NCBI GenBank assembly: GCA_036821825.1
Contig: DAISIV010000028.1
Coordinates: forward strand, 1 to 42,987
Source: CAITZA01 sp937915285
GTDB taxonomy: Bacteria; Desulfobacterota; Desulfomonilia; Desulfomonilales; Desulfomonilaceae
Direction: 5' to 3'
DNA: 42,987 nucleotides
In this document: one piece after another, positions 1 through 9,533 of the stretch
Layout of the letters: each line of letters opens with the position of its first letter
How positions within the stretch are numbered: position 1 is the first letter of the stretch
Translations under genes and position numbers: made by a program
The notes under the pieces: generated by a model
Database searches by the model: none
What the model saw: the letters and a program-made list of their open reading frames with translations, nothing else
Told to the model about the DNA's origin: nothing

Positions 1-1593
1 ATATTTCTGGTCGAGCAGGCTGTCTTGGGTTTGGCACGAATATCCAGATATGTTCCAAATCATTTTTCTCAGGTAAATCGTTATCTGAGCGGGACTCTAT
101 ATGTTGGATCGCAGGTTGTGGAAGTTTCCTTGCCTTACATATTGGACGGGAAGAGTAAAAGGCTGGCGGCAGCCTATGGATCAAAATGGAGATCATTTTC
201 TAATTTTGTACAACAGACAAACAGTCTTCAAAAGGGGCTAATCGATGCGGCTTTGATGGATTATGTGTTTACCGACCCCCCTTTTGGCGGAAATCTCATG
301 TATTCCGAACTGAATTTTCTGTGGGAATCATGGCTGCGTGTCCTAACGAACAACGGACCGGAGGCGATTGAAAACAGGAGTCAGGGAAAAGATCTTTTAG
401 CTTATCAGTCCTTGATGAAGGGGTGTTTTGACGAATATTTCAGGGCGCTCAAACCCGGCAGATGGATGACCGTAGAGTTCCACAATTCCCAGAACCGTGT
501 CTGGAACGCCATCCAGGAAGCTCTCCAGCATGCAGGGTTTGTGGTTGCGGATGTTAGGTCGATCGATAAGCAGCAGGGAAGCTTCAATCAGGTTACAGCC
601 GCCGGCGCGGTCAAACAGGACCTCATCATCTCTGCCTACAAACCTGCAGAGGGTCTTGAGGAGCGTTTCCGTCTGGAGGCTGGGACGGAGCAGGGAGTGT
701 GGGACTTTGTTCGTGAGCATTTGCGTCAGTTACCGGTAGTGGTAACTCAACCTGGGGCCGGGCGCATGGAGGTGGTGGCAGAGCGCCAGCATTATTTGTT
801 GTTTGACCGCATGGTGGCTTTTCACGTTCAAAGGGGGGTGAGCGTGCCTCTATCTGCGGCCGAGTTCTATGCCGGATTGTCGAAGAGGTTTTCCGAGCGG
901 GATGGGATGTGGCTGTTGCCGGAGCAGGTTGTGGAATATGACCGCAAGCGTCTTGCGAACCCCTCGATAATACAGCCGGACATGTTCGTGGTGGATGAGG
1001 CGACCGCCATAAGGTGGCTGCGCCAGAAGCTCACGAACAAACCGATGACATTCCAGGAAATACACCCGATGTTCATGAAGGAAATCGGTGGGTGGCAAAA
1101 GCGCGAGAAGCCTCTGGAACTGCTGGAGCTTCTCGAGCAGAACTTCATCAGACATGAGGGCAGCGGCCCTATTCCGACTCAAATAGTGTCCTGGCTGAAA
1201 TGTTCGGAAAAGTATCGTGAACTGATAGGCCAGAGTCAGACCCGGGAGCTTGAGACAAGTGACCCTGTGCTTCTGGGGGCAGCCAGGGACCGATGGTATG
1301 TTCCCAACCCCAACCGTCAGGTAGACCTGGAAAAAGTTCGTGAAAAGGCCCTGCTGAAGGAATTCGAGGAATACAGAAAATTGGCTACCCAAACGGGCTC
1401 CAAAAAGACAGTGGGACAGAAACTCAGGGTATTCCGTCTGGAGGCTATCCGGGCAGGCTTCAGAAAGGCCCATCAGGAGAAGGACTATGAAACCATCCTG
1501 TCTGTCGGACGCCAGATACCCGAGACGGTCATTCAGGAGGATGACAAACTTGTGATGTGGTACACCATGGCCCTGACCCGTTCAGAAATGTAA
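1..1593 (+). CDS. pglX: Adenine-specific DNA methyltransferase, PglXI-like (BREX type 3), 5' end cut by window
   Basis: The reading frame is open from base 1, so the N-terminal part lies outside the window; the TTG at 25 is probably not the start. The visible 530 residues contain the catalytic amino-methyltransferase motif DPPFGG near residue 93 (base 277), followed by conserved-looking text (YSELNFLWESWL), and then a long C-terminal region without motifs that I recognise. In known BREX type 3 loci the PglXI methylase (COG1743, DUF1156 type) lies just upstream of the BrxHII helicase and PglZ, as here apart from one inserted gene. PglX enzymes methylate adenine in a non-palindromic site to mark self DNA and are needed for phage exclusion. 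The family is inferred from the motif, the gene order and general resemblance. The SAM-binding and zinc-ribbon parts cannot be judged because they are off the edge. Confidence 0.75.
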   Translation: MFLVEQAVLGLARISRYVPNHFSQVNRYLSGTLYVGSQVVEVSLPYILDGKSKRLAAAYGSKWRSFSNFVQQTNSLQKGLIDAALMDYVFTDPPFGGNLMYSELNFLWESWLRVLTNNGPEAIENRSQGKDLLAYQSLMKGCFDEYFRALKPGRWMTVEFHNSQNRVWNAIQEALQHAGFVVADVRSIDKQQGSFNQVTAAGAVKQDLIISAYKPAEGLEERFRLEAGTEQGVWDFVREHLRQLPVVVTQPGAGRMEVVAERQHYLLFDRMVAFHVQRGVSVPLSAAEFYAGLSKRFSERDGMWLLPEQVVEYDRKRLANPSIIQPDMFVVDEATAIRWLRQKLTNKPMTFQEIHPMFMKEIGGWQKREKPLELLELLEQNFIRHEGSGPIPTQIVSWLKCSEKYRELIGQSQTRELETSDPVLLGAARDRWYVPNPNRQVDLEKVREKALLKEFEEYRKLATQTGSKKTVGQKLRVFRLEAIRAGFRKAHQEKDYETILSVGRQIPETVIQEDDKLVMWYTMALTRSEM

Positions 1594-1660
1594 TTCAAAA
1601 GAACGCCTGAATTATTGAGCAAATCCAGCAATTGCTAACCAGGAATGTGAGGATGCCGTA

Positions 1661-2920
1661 ATGTCCGGAATTGCCAGGACAAACAAAAAAACAGTCCGTT
1701 CCAAAACTGCCAAGGGAGAAACAGGCAGTGACCAGACGATATTGTTCGACAGGGTGGTATCCATCCTGGAAAGAGCCCGCTCCAATGTAATCAGATCCGT
1801 CAACACACAGATGGTGGAAGCCTATTGGTCAATTGGTCGCGAAATCGTTCAAATCATGCAGTCCGGCGAAAAGCGTGCTGGATACGGGCATAGATTAATT
1901 GATGATCTTTCCGTGCTTTTAGTGGATATGTACGGTAAGGGCTTTTCTGCTGTAAACCTCAAATTATTCAGGCAGTTCTACCTATCTTTCCCTGATAGAA
2001 ATGCCCCAATTGGCTACACAGTGTGTAGCCAATTGGAAGAACGTGTGCCAAAAAAGGGCTTAAAAAAGAGGATCAAAAAAGTTACACAGTGTGTAGCCAA
2101 TTCGGAATTATCGTTTTACCCTAATCTGGGCTGGTCGCATTATCGTCTATTAATGAGGATAGACGGGGCTGAGGCCAGGGATTTTTATGAAAAACAGGCT
2201 TCAGAGAATCATTGGAGTGTGCGTCAATTAGGTAGGCAAATGAATTCCATGTTCTATGAGAGGCTTGTTGCCAGCAAGGATAAGAATTCGATTCTATTGG
2301 ATAACAAGTCAGAGCCTGAATTTTTGAGGCCCATAGACATTATCAAGGATCCTTACATACTCGAATTCCTGGATATACCTGAAACAGCGGGAATGTCGGA
2401 AAGTGATCTTGAGGGAGCATTAATATCGTCGCTACAGGACTTCCTCATGGAACTCGGAGCGGGTTTTTCCTTCGTGGGACGCCAGAAACGGTTGACCCTG
2501 GAAGGGGATCATTTCTACCCTGACCTGATTTTCTACCACATCGGGCTCAAATGCTACGTGATTATCGATTTAAAAACCGGAAAACTAAATCATGGGGACA
2601 TAGGGCAAATGCAGATGTATGTCAATTTTTACGACCGTGAAATTCGCTCGGATGCGGATAACCCGACGGTGGGGTTGTTGCTGTGCGCCCAAAAGAATGA
2701 CTCGGTAGTTCGTTATGTGCTTAGCGAGGACAACCAGCAGATATTTGCTTCCAAATACAAATTGGCTCTTCCGAGCGAATCCAAGCTCAAACAGGAGCTT
2801 GACCGCAAACGGCAGTTAATCGCGGGGACAGTAGAAAGCCCTTTTAAAAAGCCTCCAGCCAGAAGCTCCAAGGGGGCAAAACCAAAAATTGAATCAAAGA
2901 CTTCCAGAGGGAAGAAGTGA
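1661..2920 (+). CDS. DUF1016 (YhcG-like) PD-(D/E)XK nuclease domain protein
   Basis: A protein of 419 residues. The N-terminal DUF1016 helical region (about residues 25-130; e.g. VEAYWSIGREIVQ) is followed by the typical LGWSHYRLLMRI and ARDFYEKQA blocks, and a C-terminal PD-(D/E)XK fold nuclease with D288 (FYPDLIFYH) and the D303-L-K305 pair (YVIIDLKTG). Family members usually have E-L-K at that place, so the D is a mild variation. The start ATG has GAGG upstream and lies 67 bases after the methylase stop. The end overlaps the region where the helicase frame opens. It interrupts the usual pglXI-brxHII order and may be a nuclease accessory of the BREX system or a passenger. An insert at residues about 115-150 is encoded by a palindromic DNA repeat (see the repeat entry). 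Its substrate is unknown. Confidence 0.8.
   Translation: MSGIARTNKKTVRSKTAKGETGSDQTILFDRVVSILERARSNVIRSVNTQMVEAYWSIGREIVQIMQSGEKRAGYGHRLIDDLSVLLVDMYGKGFSAVNLKLFRQFYLSFPDRNAPIGYTVCSQLEERVPKKGLKKRIKKVTQCVANSELSFYPNLGWSHYRLLMRIDGAEARDFYEKQASENHWSVRQLGRQMNSMFYERLVASKDKNSILLDNKSEPEFLRPIDIIKDPYILEFLDIPETAGMSESDLEGALISSLQDFLMELGAGFSFVGRQKRLTLEGDHFYPDLIFYHIGLKCYVIIDLKTGKLNHGDIGQMQMYVNFYDREIRSDADNPTVGLLLCAQKNDSVVRYVLSEDNQQIFASKYKLALPSESKLKQELDRKRQLIAGTVESPFKKPPARSSKGAKPKIESKTSRGKK
2006..2105. repeat. Near-perfect 31-nt palindrome and a second partial copy inside the DUF1016 gene
   Basis: Bases 2006-2020 (CCAATTGGCTACACA) are the exact reverse complement of 2022-2036, with one central base at 2021. 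Twenty bases of this unit (2015-2034, TACACAGTGTGTAGCCAATT) recur exactly at 2083-2102. The offset is 68 bases, so the two copies are read in different frames (YTVCSQLE in the first, TQCVANSE in the second) without any stop codon. They lie between the fold's conserved blocks (LFRQFYLSFP and LGWSHYRLL), where the family tolerates inserts. The frame difference shows duplication at DNA level rather than conserved protein repeats. Confidence 0.85.
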
Positions 2921-2933
2921 GTCCACATTTCGG

Positions 2934-5813
2934 ATGGCGTCAGAGGTAAACAGCAATTCCATGGATGATCAATGGTTTTATAGCCGGGACCACAATCAGG
3001 CATGCAGGGTCATAGACACGCAGGTCCTCTGGGGGGTCAAGACGAGTCTTGTTTTCGTTCCGGGTCTGAACGCTACTGTCCGTATTCCGAGTGAACGTCT
3101 TGAGTCGCTGGATGAAGCGCCGACAGTCTCGAGGCACACCATTATTGAGATGGCCGCAGTCGCCAGGATATCGGAGGCTCTGAGCCAGAACACGCTGTTG
3201 GCCCCTATAACCTCATCGGTCATACCTTTGCCTCATCAGTTGCGTGCGTTGACCCGTGCAATGTCGCATGAACGCGTCAGGTACCTTTTTGCGGATGAGG
3301 TTGGTCTGGGCAAGACGATAGAAGCCGGGCTGGTAATGAGAGAACTCAAGCTGCGAGGCCTTGCGGAAAGGATTCTGGTGATAGCCCCGAAAAGCCTTGC
3401 CGTGCAGTGGGTGGCGGAGATGCGGACGCATTTCAGCGAGGAGTTTAGGCTTGTCACCCCCGATGAAATCCAGGCGATTTACCGTATGGTCGGCGAGTCC
3501 GCTGATGTTACGCAGGAAAGAAAAGTGATCCTGCATGGGCCAGGCGGCGATAAGGCGGGGCTTAACCTCAACCCCTGGCGGATGTTCAGCAGGATTGTGG
3601 TCCCAATGGATTCGGTTAAGCCACTTGAGCGTCGGCGTGGCTGGAGCCCCAAACAGGTAGCGGAATATAATGCGCAGCGATTTGAGGACATGATATGCGC
3701 GGGCTGGGACCTGGTGGTTGTTGATGAGGCTCACAGGATGGGAGGAAGCAGTGAGTTGGTGGCACGTCACAAACTCGGCAAGGGACTGGCCACAGCGGCC
3801 CCAAATTTCCTGCTGCTGAGCGCAACGCCGCATCAGGGCAAGACAGAGTCTTTCCATCGCCTGATAACCCTGCTTGAACCCAAGGCTTTCCCGGATATAG
3901 GTAGTGTTACAAAAGAAAAGATCAGGCCCTACATGATACGCACGGAGAAACGCAAGGCCATAAACGCGGAGGGCAAGCCCCTGTTTCTGCCGAGGGTGAC
4001 CACCCTGGCGCGTGTCCAATGGGACAGCGACAGACACGCCGAACAGAAACGGCTCTACAAGGCGGTAACGGATTATGTGCGTGAGGGCTATAACCAGGCA
4101 ATGCTCGACAAGCGCAGTTATATCGGGTTCCTGATGATACTGATGCAGCGCATGATGGTGTCGAGCACGAGAGCCATACGGCAGACTCTCGAACGCAGGC
4201 TCGCAGTGGTCCAGGACACCTCAGATGAACAGACGGGACTTAGGGAAGCGGAGCAGATTGAGGCTGATTGGGAAGACATGGACGTGCAGGAACAGGCCGA
4301 TTCCATCCTCAACACAAGACTTAAGGCCCTGGAAATCGAGAAATCCCACATAGAGTTGTTACTTGAGACGGCATCTCGCTGTGAATCACTCGGGCCGGAC
4401 GCAAAAGCCGAAGCTCTCCTGGAATGGCTTCTCAGGTTGCAACAGGAAGAGATGGAGAGCGACCTGAAAGTCCTGGTGTTCACCGAATTCACTGCCACCC
4501 AGGAGATGCTCATGGAATTCCTTGCCCAGAGGGGTTTCACTGTGGTTGCGCTCAACGGCGCAATGAGCATGAAGGAGAGGCAGGATGCGCAGAGGGATTT
4601 TGCAAGAAAGGCCAGGATACTGATTTCAACGGACGCGGGAGGTGAAGGGCTCAATCTCCAGTTCTGTCATGTGATCATAAATTACGACATGCCTTGGAAT
4701 CCCATGAGGGTTGAGCAGCGCATAGGCCGCGTCGACAGGATTGGTCAGCCGAAGATAGTTAGGGCGCTCAATTTTGTGCTTGATGACTCGGTTGAGATGA
4801 GGGTTCAGGAGGTTATTGAGGAAAAGCTTGCAGTGATCCTGGAGGAATTCGGGGTGGACAAGACGGGGGATGTTCTGGATTCAGCCCAGGCAGGCCAGAT
4901 CTTCGATGATCTCTATGTAAAGGCTATCATCAACCCAGATGTCATAGATGAGTCCGTCGAAAACCTGGTCAACGGAATCAGAAGCTATTCTGAGGCTCAT
5001 CAGGAGAGTATGGCGCTTCTGGCCGAATCAGAAGAGCTGGACCCAAATGCGGCAAGAACACTACTCAACCACCCATTACCTTACTGGGTCGAACTCATGA
5101 CGGTCAATCATGTGCTTGCCAACGCCGGCAAAGCCAAACGTAAATCAGGGGTTTGGGCGTTGTCATGGAGTTCGGACGTTCCATCCGGTGACGCAGTATT
5201 CAATGCAAAAGACTCTGCGAGCAATCCAGACGCCTCTTACCTCTCACTCGATGATCCGGGGATAAGGGAATTGATCCAAAACCCTGCAGAATTCTCCAAG
5301 GGTAGACGCATTCCCTGCGTCCGGATGACAAATCTCTCAAGAGATATTTGTGGCATGTGGTCCGTCTGGCTTGTGGCGATGGATGGGGCGAGGCTGACCC
5401 AAAGACGTATTGCGCCAGTCTTTGAGCATCTGGATGGAAGAATACTGACACCTACTGCTAACCGTATTCTGGACGAACTTATTTCCGAGTCGTTCGAGAT
5501 AAAGGGACTCCTGAGTTCGGACGAATCGGCGACTGCGTTCAGCCGTGCCTTTGAAGTGGCTATAGATGCCGGTCATAGCCATTACGACAGTCTCATGGAG
5601 GATCACGACAGGGCGCTGGACAGGGAAGACCGTTTGACAAAACAGTCCTTTGAATCCAGACGAAAAACGATAGAGAGAATAGGCCTGGATACGGTCCGTA
5701 ACTACAGGCTTCGTCAATTACGCGATGAAGAGCATTACTGGCGTGAAAACATTTTAAAACGTTCCAGACCGGTTCCAGTGCTCAAACCTCTGCTAATAAT
5801 GAAAGTAGTTTAG
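2934..5813 (+). CDS. brxHII: SNF2/Swi2-type DEAD-box helicase, BrxHII-like (BREX type 3)
   Basis: A superfamily 2 ATPase of about 960 residues. It has a Walker A block DEVGLGKTIEAG near residue 121, a DEAH box (VVVDEAHRM, D264), motif III LLLSATPHQG, and a C-terminal helicase domain with VFTEFTATQEML, STDAGGEGLNLQ and the Q-x-x-G-R-x-x-R block EQRIGRVDRIGQ. This is the RapA/COG0553 architecture used as BrxHII in type 3 and 5 BREX. The start is uncertain. I chose ATG 2934 (MASEV), but ATG 2961 (MDDQWF) is possible, and an upstream TTG at 2889 would overlap the nuclease gene. The stop shares a base with a possible GTG start of pglZ (TAGTG), which indicates translational coupling. It probably translocates on or remodels DNA during phage exclusion; that role is inferred from the family. 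Confidence 0.85.
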   Translation: MASEVNSNSMDDQWFYSRDHNQACRVIDTQVLWGVKTSLVFVPGLNATVRIPSERLESLDEAPTVSRHTIIEMAAVARISEALSQNTLLAPITSSVIPLPHQLRALTRAMSHERVRYLFADEVGLGKTIEAGLVMRELKLRGLAERILVIAPKSLAVQWVAEMRTHFSEEFRLVTPDEIQAIYRMVGESADVTQERKVILHGPGGDKAGLNLNPWRMFSRIVVPMDSVKPLERRRGWSPKQVAEYNAQRFEDMICAGWDLVVVDEAHRMGGSSELVARHKLGKGLATAAPNFLLLSATPHQGKTESFHRLITLLEPKAFPDIGSVTKEKIRPYMIRTEKRKAINAEGKPLFLPRVTTLARVQWDSDRHAEQKRLYKAVTDYVREGYNQAMLDKRSYIGFLMILMQRMMVSSTRAIRQTLERRLAVVQDTSDEQTGLREAEQIEADWEDMDVQEQADSILNTRLKALEIEKSHIELLLETASRCESLGPDAKAEALLEWLLRLQQEEMESDLKVLVFTEFTATQEMLMEFLAQRGFTVVALNGAMSMKERQDAQRDFARKARILISTDAGGEGLNLQFCHVIINYDMPWNPMRVEQRIGRVDRIGQPKIVRALNFVLDDSVEMRVQEVIEEKLAVILEEFGVDKTGDVLDSAQAGQIFDDLYVKAIINPDVIDESVENLVNGIRSYSEAHQESMALLAESEELDPNAARTLLNHPLPYWVELMTVNHVLANAGKAKRKSGVWALSWSSDVPSGDAVFNAKDSASNPDASYLSLDDPGIRELIQNPAEFSKGRRIPCVRMTNLSRDICGMWSVWLVAMDGARLTQRRIAPVFEHLDGRILTPTANRILDELISESFEIKGLLSSDESATAFSRAFEVAIDAGHSHYDSLMEDHDRALDREDRLTKQSFESRRKTIERIGLDTVRNYRLRQLRDEEHYWRENILKRSRPVPVLKPLLIMKVV

Positions 5814-5821
5814 TGAGCCTG

Positions 5822-7822
5822 ATGAAAAACTGGCGCGATCACATACTAGATGACATCAGTTCCGGAAATCACAGGACAACAGTGGTCCTTGATCCGGATG
5901 AACTTCTGCTTGATGAGCGGATACTGGCCGAAATAAGCCTCAGGCGCATCGAACTCATAAGCTACGATGATGAGGTAAATTTCAGGTTCCTATTCGAGTC
6001 AAGGTTCCGTGGGCTCCTTGAATCAGGTGCGAACTCAGGCTTGTGCGTCGTGATACGCTCGTCTGAGATGGATTTCGAGAAATTGCCGTTTGATATTGTT
6101 TCCTCTTCGAGGCGTTTAGCTTTCGATCTGGCCTCGATATTTCCCAACCTTAGTTATCAGGTGGTGGCAAGTCTTCCGAAGGGTGATCTTGATAGCCTTT
6201 ATCAGGCTTGTGGCGATCAGGATTTTTCGAATCTCAGTGTAAACTCCAGCATGGACTTTGCGCTGCTGCATGTTTACAAGGTTGCGCCCGAGCTGATCAA
6301 ACAGCCTGAAGACCTTCTCAAATTCCTTCTGCGCAAGCATTACATCAACCAGTCCATCCCGGGACCACTCCTTAAAAGGTTTTCAGACAGGCTTAGAAAA
6401 AATCCCTGTTTGGATGAATGGCCCATAGAGACCATTTTAGGGAGCCGTAATTCCTTCCTTGAATTCATACAGGAGCGATGGCCGATATTTGTGAAACGAT
6501 TCCCATCTTCGTCAATACCCGATAACGACCGGCAGTTCAAAGAAACCCCCATGAAATATTCCGGTCCGGTCGATCTTCCTTTTGATAGCCACGAGGTGAA
6601 GGTCTATCTCGACAACATGTTCATCGAAGGTTTGCTCAAACCGGTGGATTGTGATGAGCCAAACAGGCCGTTACCCCAATGGGTGGCCATGGGTGTCAAG
6701 AATTCAGAGTTCTCTCACATTCTGCACAAGCTCGAGCTTTTGCTGGCGAACATCGAAAAGATGATCCCGGATGGTGATGCGGCAGCTTTAGAATGGCAAT
6801 CCTTCGCCGGTAAATGGGCGGAACTATCCATTTTGATCAACGAGGGCGGCCCTGACATCCCGGCGTCGTTATCCCAACGGATATCCTCTGCTGAGCGTCA
6901 TTTGGACGCTAATTTCCAGACCTGGATGATGAGAAGATACTCCGGACTGAATTCAATGGCCCCGTTCCCGCCGATGATGGTCAGCCACATTCCTAGATAT
7001 TTGGCCAGACTTCTCAAAGACAACACCGGCTCCAGGATACTGTTCATACTGGTTGACGGAATGTCCATGGAGCAGTGGCTGTCGGTAAGGAGGGTAATGG
7101 AGCGTGACAACCCGAGGCTGTACTTTGAACAGAACGCGGTATTTGCGTGGGCGCCGAGTCTGACCTCGTTTTCCAGGCAGAGCGCATTTGCGGGACGGGC
7201 CCCGCTTTTTTTCCTGTCCTCCATATTCTCTACAGACAGGGAGAAATCCCACTGGACTACCTTCTGGATAGATCAGGGCCTGCGCCCCGATGAAATAGGA
7301 TTTGAAAAATACGTCCAGTCCCCGGATGAAGATTCCCTGGCTCGTCTTTTGGATAATCCTTCATTGAAGGCCCTGGGCCTGATACTGACCCAGGTGGATT
7401 CCATAATGCACGGCGCATGCCTTGGAGCTGCTGGAATGATGGAGCAGGTGCGGCTCTGGGCTTCGCAGGGTAATCTGTCACGGATCGTGGAAAAGGCCCT
7501 CAAAGAGGGTTTCGATGTGCATGTCTCATCGGATCACGGGAATATTGAATCCGTCGGCATAGGCAGGCCGTTGGAGGGGGTTGAGGCCGAACTGAGGGGC
7601 CAAAGGGTCCGCATTTTTGATAATGCTCAATCACGTTCAAGGGTAAAATTGCAGTTCCCGGACACAATAGAATGGGCCCCTACAGGTTTGCCCGAGACCT
7701 GTCAGGCCCTGTTTGCGACTGGACGCTCCGCTTTCGTGGCCAAAGGCGACCGTGTTGTTACTCACGGGGGCCTTTCCATGCAGGAGATCATAGTCCCCTT
7801 CGTTAGAGTAGGGCTAACCTGA
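5822..7822 (+). CDS. pglZ: PglZ-domain protein of the BREX phage-exclusion system
   Basis: A protein of about 666 residues whose C-terminal half is a PglZ domain of the alkaline phosphatase superfamily. The metal-site motifs are visible: LVDGMSMEQW (D412), SSDHGN (D571, H572) and THGGLSMQE (H648). The N-terminal 400 residues are helical and not assigned. PglZ is the signature gene of all BREX types. Its superfamily binds divalent metal and hydrolyses phosphate esters, but its exact role in exclusion is not settled. GTG 5813, three codons upstream, is an alternative start and would overlap the helicase stop. The 3' end overlaps the next gene in TGATG, so the two are translated together. Confidence 0.88.
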   Translation: MKNWRDHILDDISSGNHRTTVVLDPDELLLDERILAEISLRRIELISYDDEVNFRFLFESRFRGLLESGANSGLCVVIRSSEMDFEKLPFDIVSSSRRLAFDLASIFPNLSYQVVASLPKGDLDSLYQACGDQDFSNLSVNSSMDFALLHVYKVAPELIKQPEDLLKFLLRKHYINQSIPGPLLKRFSDRLRKNPCLDEWPIETILGSRNSFLEFIQERWPIFVKRFPSSSIPDNDRQFKETPMKYSGPVDLPFDSHEVKVYLDNMFIEGLLKPVDCDEPNRPLPQWVAMGVKNSEFSHILHKLELLLANIEKMIPDGDAAALEWQSFAGKWAELSILINEGGPDIPASLSQRISSAERHLDANFQTWMMRRYSGLNSMAPFPPMMVSHIPRYLARLLKDNTGSRILFILVDGMSMEQWLSVRRVMERDNPRLYFEQNAVFAWAPSLTSFSRQSAFAGRAPLFFLSSIFSTDREKSHWTTFWIDQGLRPDEIGFEKYVQSPDEDSLARLLDNPSLKALGLILTQVDSIMHGACLGAAGMMEQVRLWASQGNLSRIVEKALKEGFDVHVSSDHGNIESVGIGRPLEGVEAELRGQRVRIFDNAQSRSRVKLQFPDTIEWAPTGLPETCQALFATGRSAFVAKGDRVVTHGGLSMQEIIVPFVRVGLT

Positions 7823-8586
7823 TGGCAATTAAGAAACGATCAAGAATCGGTTTCAGTCAAGTCATAACGACGCAGTGGCTCGACCTGACCGCCAATCACA
7901 TGTTGCGAAACACCGCCCTGAAGGACATCCGCTCATCGCTTGATGAGACGCTTGCGGTGAGTGTTTCGGTAAACAGCGACGCCAAACGTAACGACAGGCA
8001 AAAGACGATTTCAATCCTTCTGAGGACATGGGCCAGGCCTCATCCGTCACTCGAGTCTTTCAGGGATGAGGGGCTCGAGCTTTTTTCAATGGCGCCGAAC
8101 GGTCTGAGGAGATGCGCACACTACGGGATGGCCATATCATCCTATCCGTTCACCGCTGCTGTGGCCGAGACCCTTGGAAGGTTGTTCAGACTTCAGGGTT
8201 ATGCCAAGGGTCTTGAGGTGCAGCTAAGGATGAAGGAGCGCTTTGGTCCGCGCCAGACGGTATCCAGGGCTACCCGAGGGGTCTTGAGGTCTTTCACTGA
8301 TTGGGGTTTCATCCGCTCGGGAGAAATGGCGGGGAAATACATTCCTGCGGGACGAATACGGATTACTGACCCTGGAATGGCCAGGTGGCTGGTTGAGGCA
8401 GCCCTCAATTCTACAGAATCAGGCAGCGGTCTTTTTCAGGCCCTTGTGTCAGGTCCGGCCCTGTTTCCCTTCGAACTGGACATCGTACGGGATAGAGCGC
8501 CGGTCATGTCGGAGAGGGTGGAAGTTATATCCCACGGTTGGGATGATTTTATCCTGAAGCTCAGATTCCAGAAACTTGCCTTTTGA
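7822..8586 (+). CDS. Last gene of the BREX type 3 operon, BrxA-position protein
   Basis: A 254-residue, Arg-rich, soluble-looking protein without signal peptide or membrane segments. The middle part (about residues 55-160) is helical with the conserved-looking text YPFTAAVAETLGRLFRLQG and a likely winged-helix stretch (RATRGVLRSFTDWGFI). This is the sort of layout seen in BrxA (DUF1819) proteins, which bind DNA and form the last gene of type 3 BREX operons. The assignment rests on position directly after pglZ (TGATG overlap) and on general resemblance, not on a diagnostic motif. It is the last gene of the defence operon; tatC follows after 51 bases with its own Shine-Dalgarno. Confidence 0.55.
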   Translation: MAIKKRSRIGFSQVITTQWLDLTANHMLRNTALKDIRSSLDETLAVSVSVNSDAKRNDRQKTISILLRTWARPHPSLESFRDEGLELFSMAPNGLRRCAHYGMAISSYPFTAAVAETLGRLFRLQGYAKGLEVQLRMKERFGPRQTVSRATRGVLRSFTDWGFIRSGEMAGKYIPAGRIRITDPGMARWLVEAALNSTESGSGLFQALVSGPALFPFELDIVRDRAPVMSERVEVISHGWDDFILKLRFQKLAF

Positions 8587-8637
8587 AAGTAGCCGTTTTA
8601 TTATTACGCGTTGCAATTCCGAGCTTTGAGGATTTCT

Positions 8638-9435
8638 ATGGAACAAGAGAGTCACGAGACTATTGACGAATCGCGGATGTCCTTTTTCGAGCACCTGGAA
8701 GAGTTACGCACCAGGCTGATTCGCGCTGTCATCGGCATACTCATCGGATTTATTATATGTATTTTCTTCAAGGAACGCTTATACAACATTCTTGCTGACC
8801 CTATCCTGGTGTTGTTACCCAAGGACTCTTCCCTTGTTTTTACAAGCCTCCCTGATCCGTTTTTCATACATTTGAAGGTTGCCTTTGTTGTGGGGCTTTT
8901 TCTGGCCTTTCCATTTGTTCTTTACCAGCTTTGGCTTTTCATAAAACCCGGATTGCTTGATCACGAGCGCAAGCTGGCTCTGCCCACCATAGTGATAGCT
9001 ACCATGCTGTTTTATGGGGGAGCGGCGTTCGCTTACTTTGTGGTGTTTCCCGCTGCTTTCTCTTTCTTTCTAGGCTACGAGACAACCGTTCTCAAGCCAA
9101 TGATAGCGATCAAGGAATACGTTTCTCTTGTGGCGCTGCTCATGCTGGCATTCGGCGCGGTATTTGAAACGCCTGTTCTGATAGTGTTCCTGGGGTTGCT
9201 CGGGGTCGTAGACAGCGCGTTCCTCAAGAAGGGGCGACGTTACTTCGTGGTAATAGCGTTCATCATTGCAGCCATTCTCACACCGACTCCGGATGTCGTA
9301 AACCAGGTGCTCATGGCTGTGCCGATGCTGATTTTTTACGAACTGGGCATACAAATACTTGTTATACTTGAAAAGAGGCGGCTCAAGAAAGAGGCTCAAG
9401 AGGAGGCTGAGCTTGAAAGCAGTGAAAAAGAATAA
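8638..9435 (+). CDS. tatC: Sec-independent protein translocase TatC
   Basis: A polytopic inner-membrane protein of 265 residues with about six membrane spans. The family N-terminus is present (MSFFEHLEELRTRLIRA, with the conserved HLEELR), as is the FLAFPFVLYQLWLFIKPGL block with its conserved F/Y-x-W region. TatC binds twin-arginine signal peptides of folded, often cofactor-containing exported proteins. ATG 8638 is chosen because GAGG (8628-8631) sits six bases upstream; an upstream TTG at 8611 has no ribosome-binding site. No tatA or tatB is adjacent. The gene lies directly after the BREX operon and is followed by a likely terminator. Confidence 0.95.
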   Translation: MEQESHETIDESRMSFFEHLEELRTRLIRAVIGILIGFIICIFFKERLYNILADPILVLLPKDSSLVFTSLPDPFFIHLKVAFVVGLFLAFPFVLYQLWLFIKPGLLDHERKLALPTIVIATMLFYGGAAFAYFVVFPAAFSFFLGYETTVLKPMIAIKEYVSLVALLMLAFGAVFETPVLIVFLGLLGVVDSAFLKKGRRYFVVIAFIIAAILTPTPDVVNQVLMAVPMLIFYELGIQILVILEKRRLKKEAQEEAELESSEKE

Positions 9436-9533
9436 TATGGCGGTGGCAATCAGGCCGGCGCCCACTTGTTTCTGAATTGATTTCCCATTTGGAAACTTTC
9501 TTGAAGCAGGGTGTCCATAACTAGAAATTGAAC

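Noticed and set aside
850..1473. 207-codon open frame on the minus strand
   Set aside because: Antisense to the methylase gene; composition typical of a shadow frame.
3213..4037. 274-codon open frame on the minus strand
   Set aside because: It is wholly antisense to the SNF2 helicase gene, whose motifs are unmistakable; no ribosome site or family pattern.
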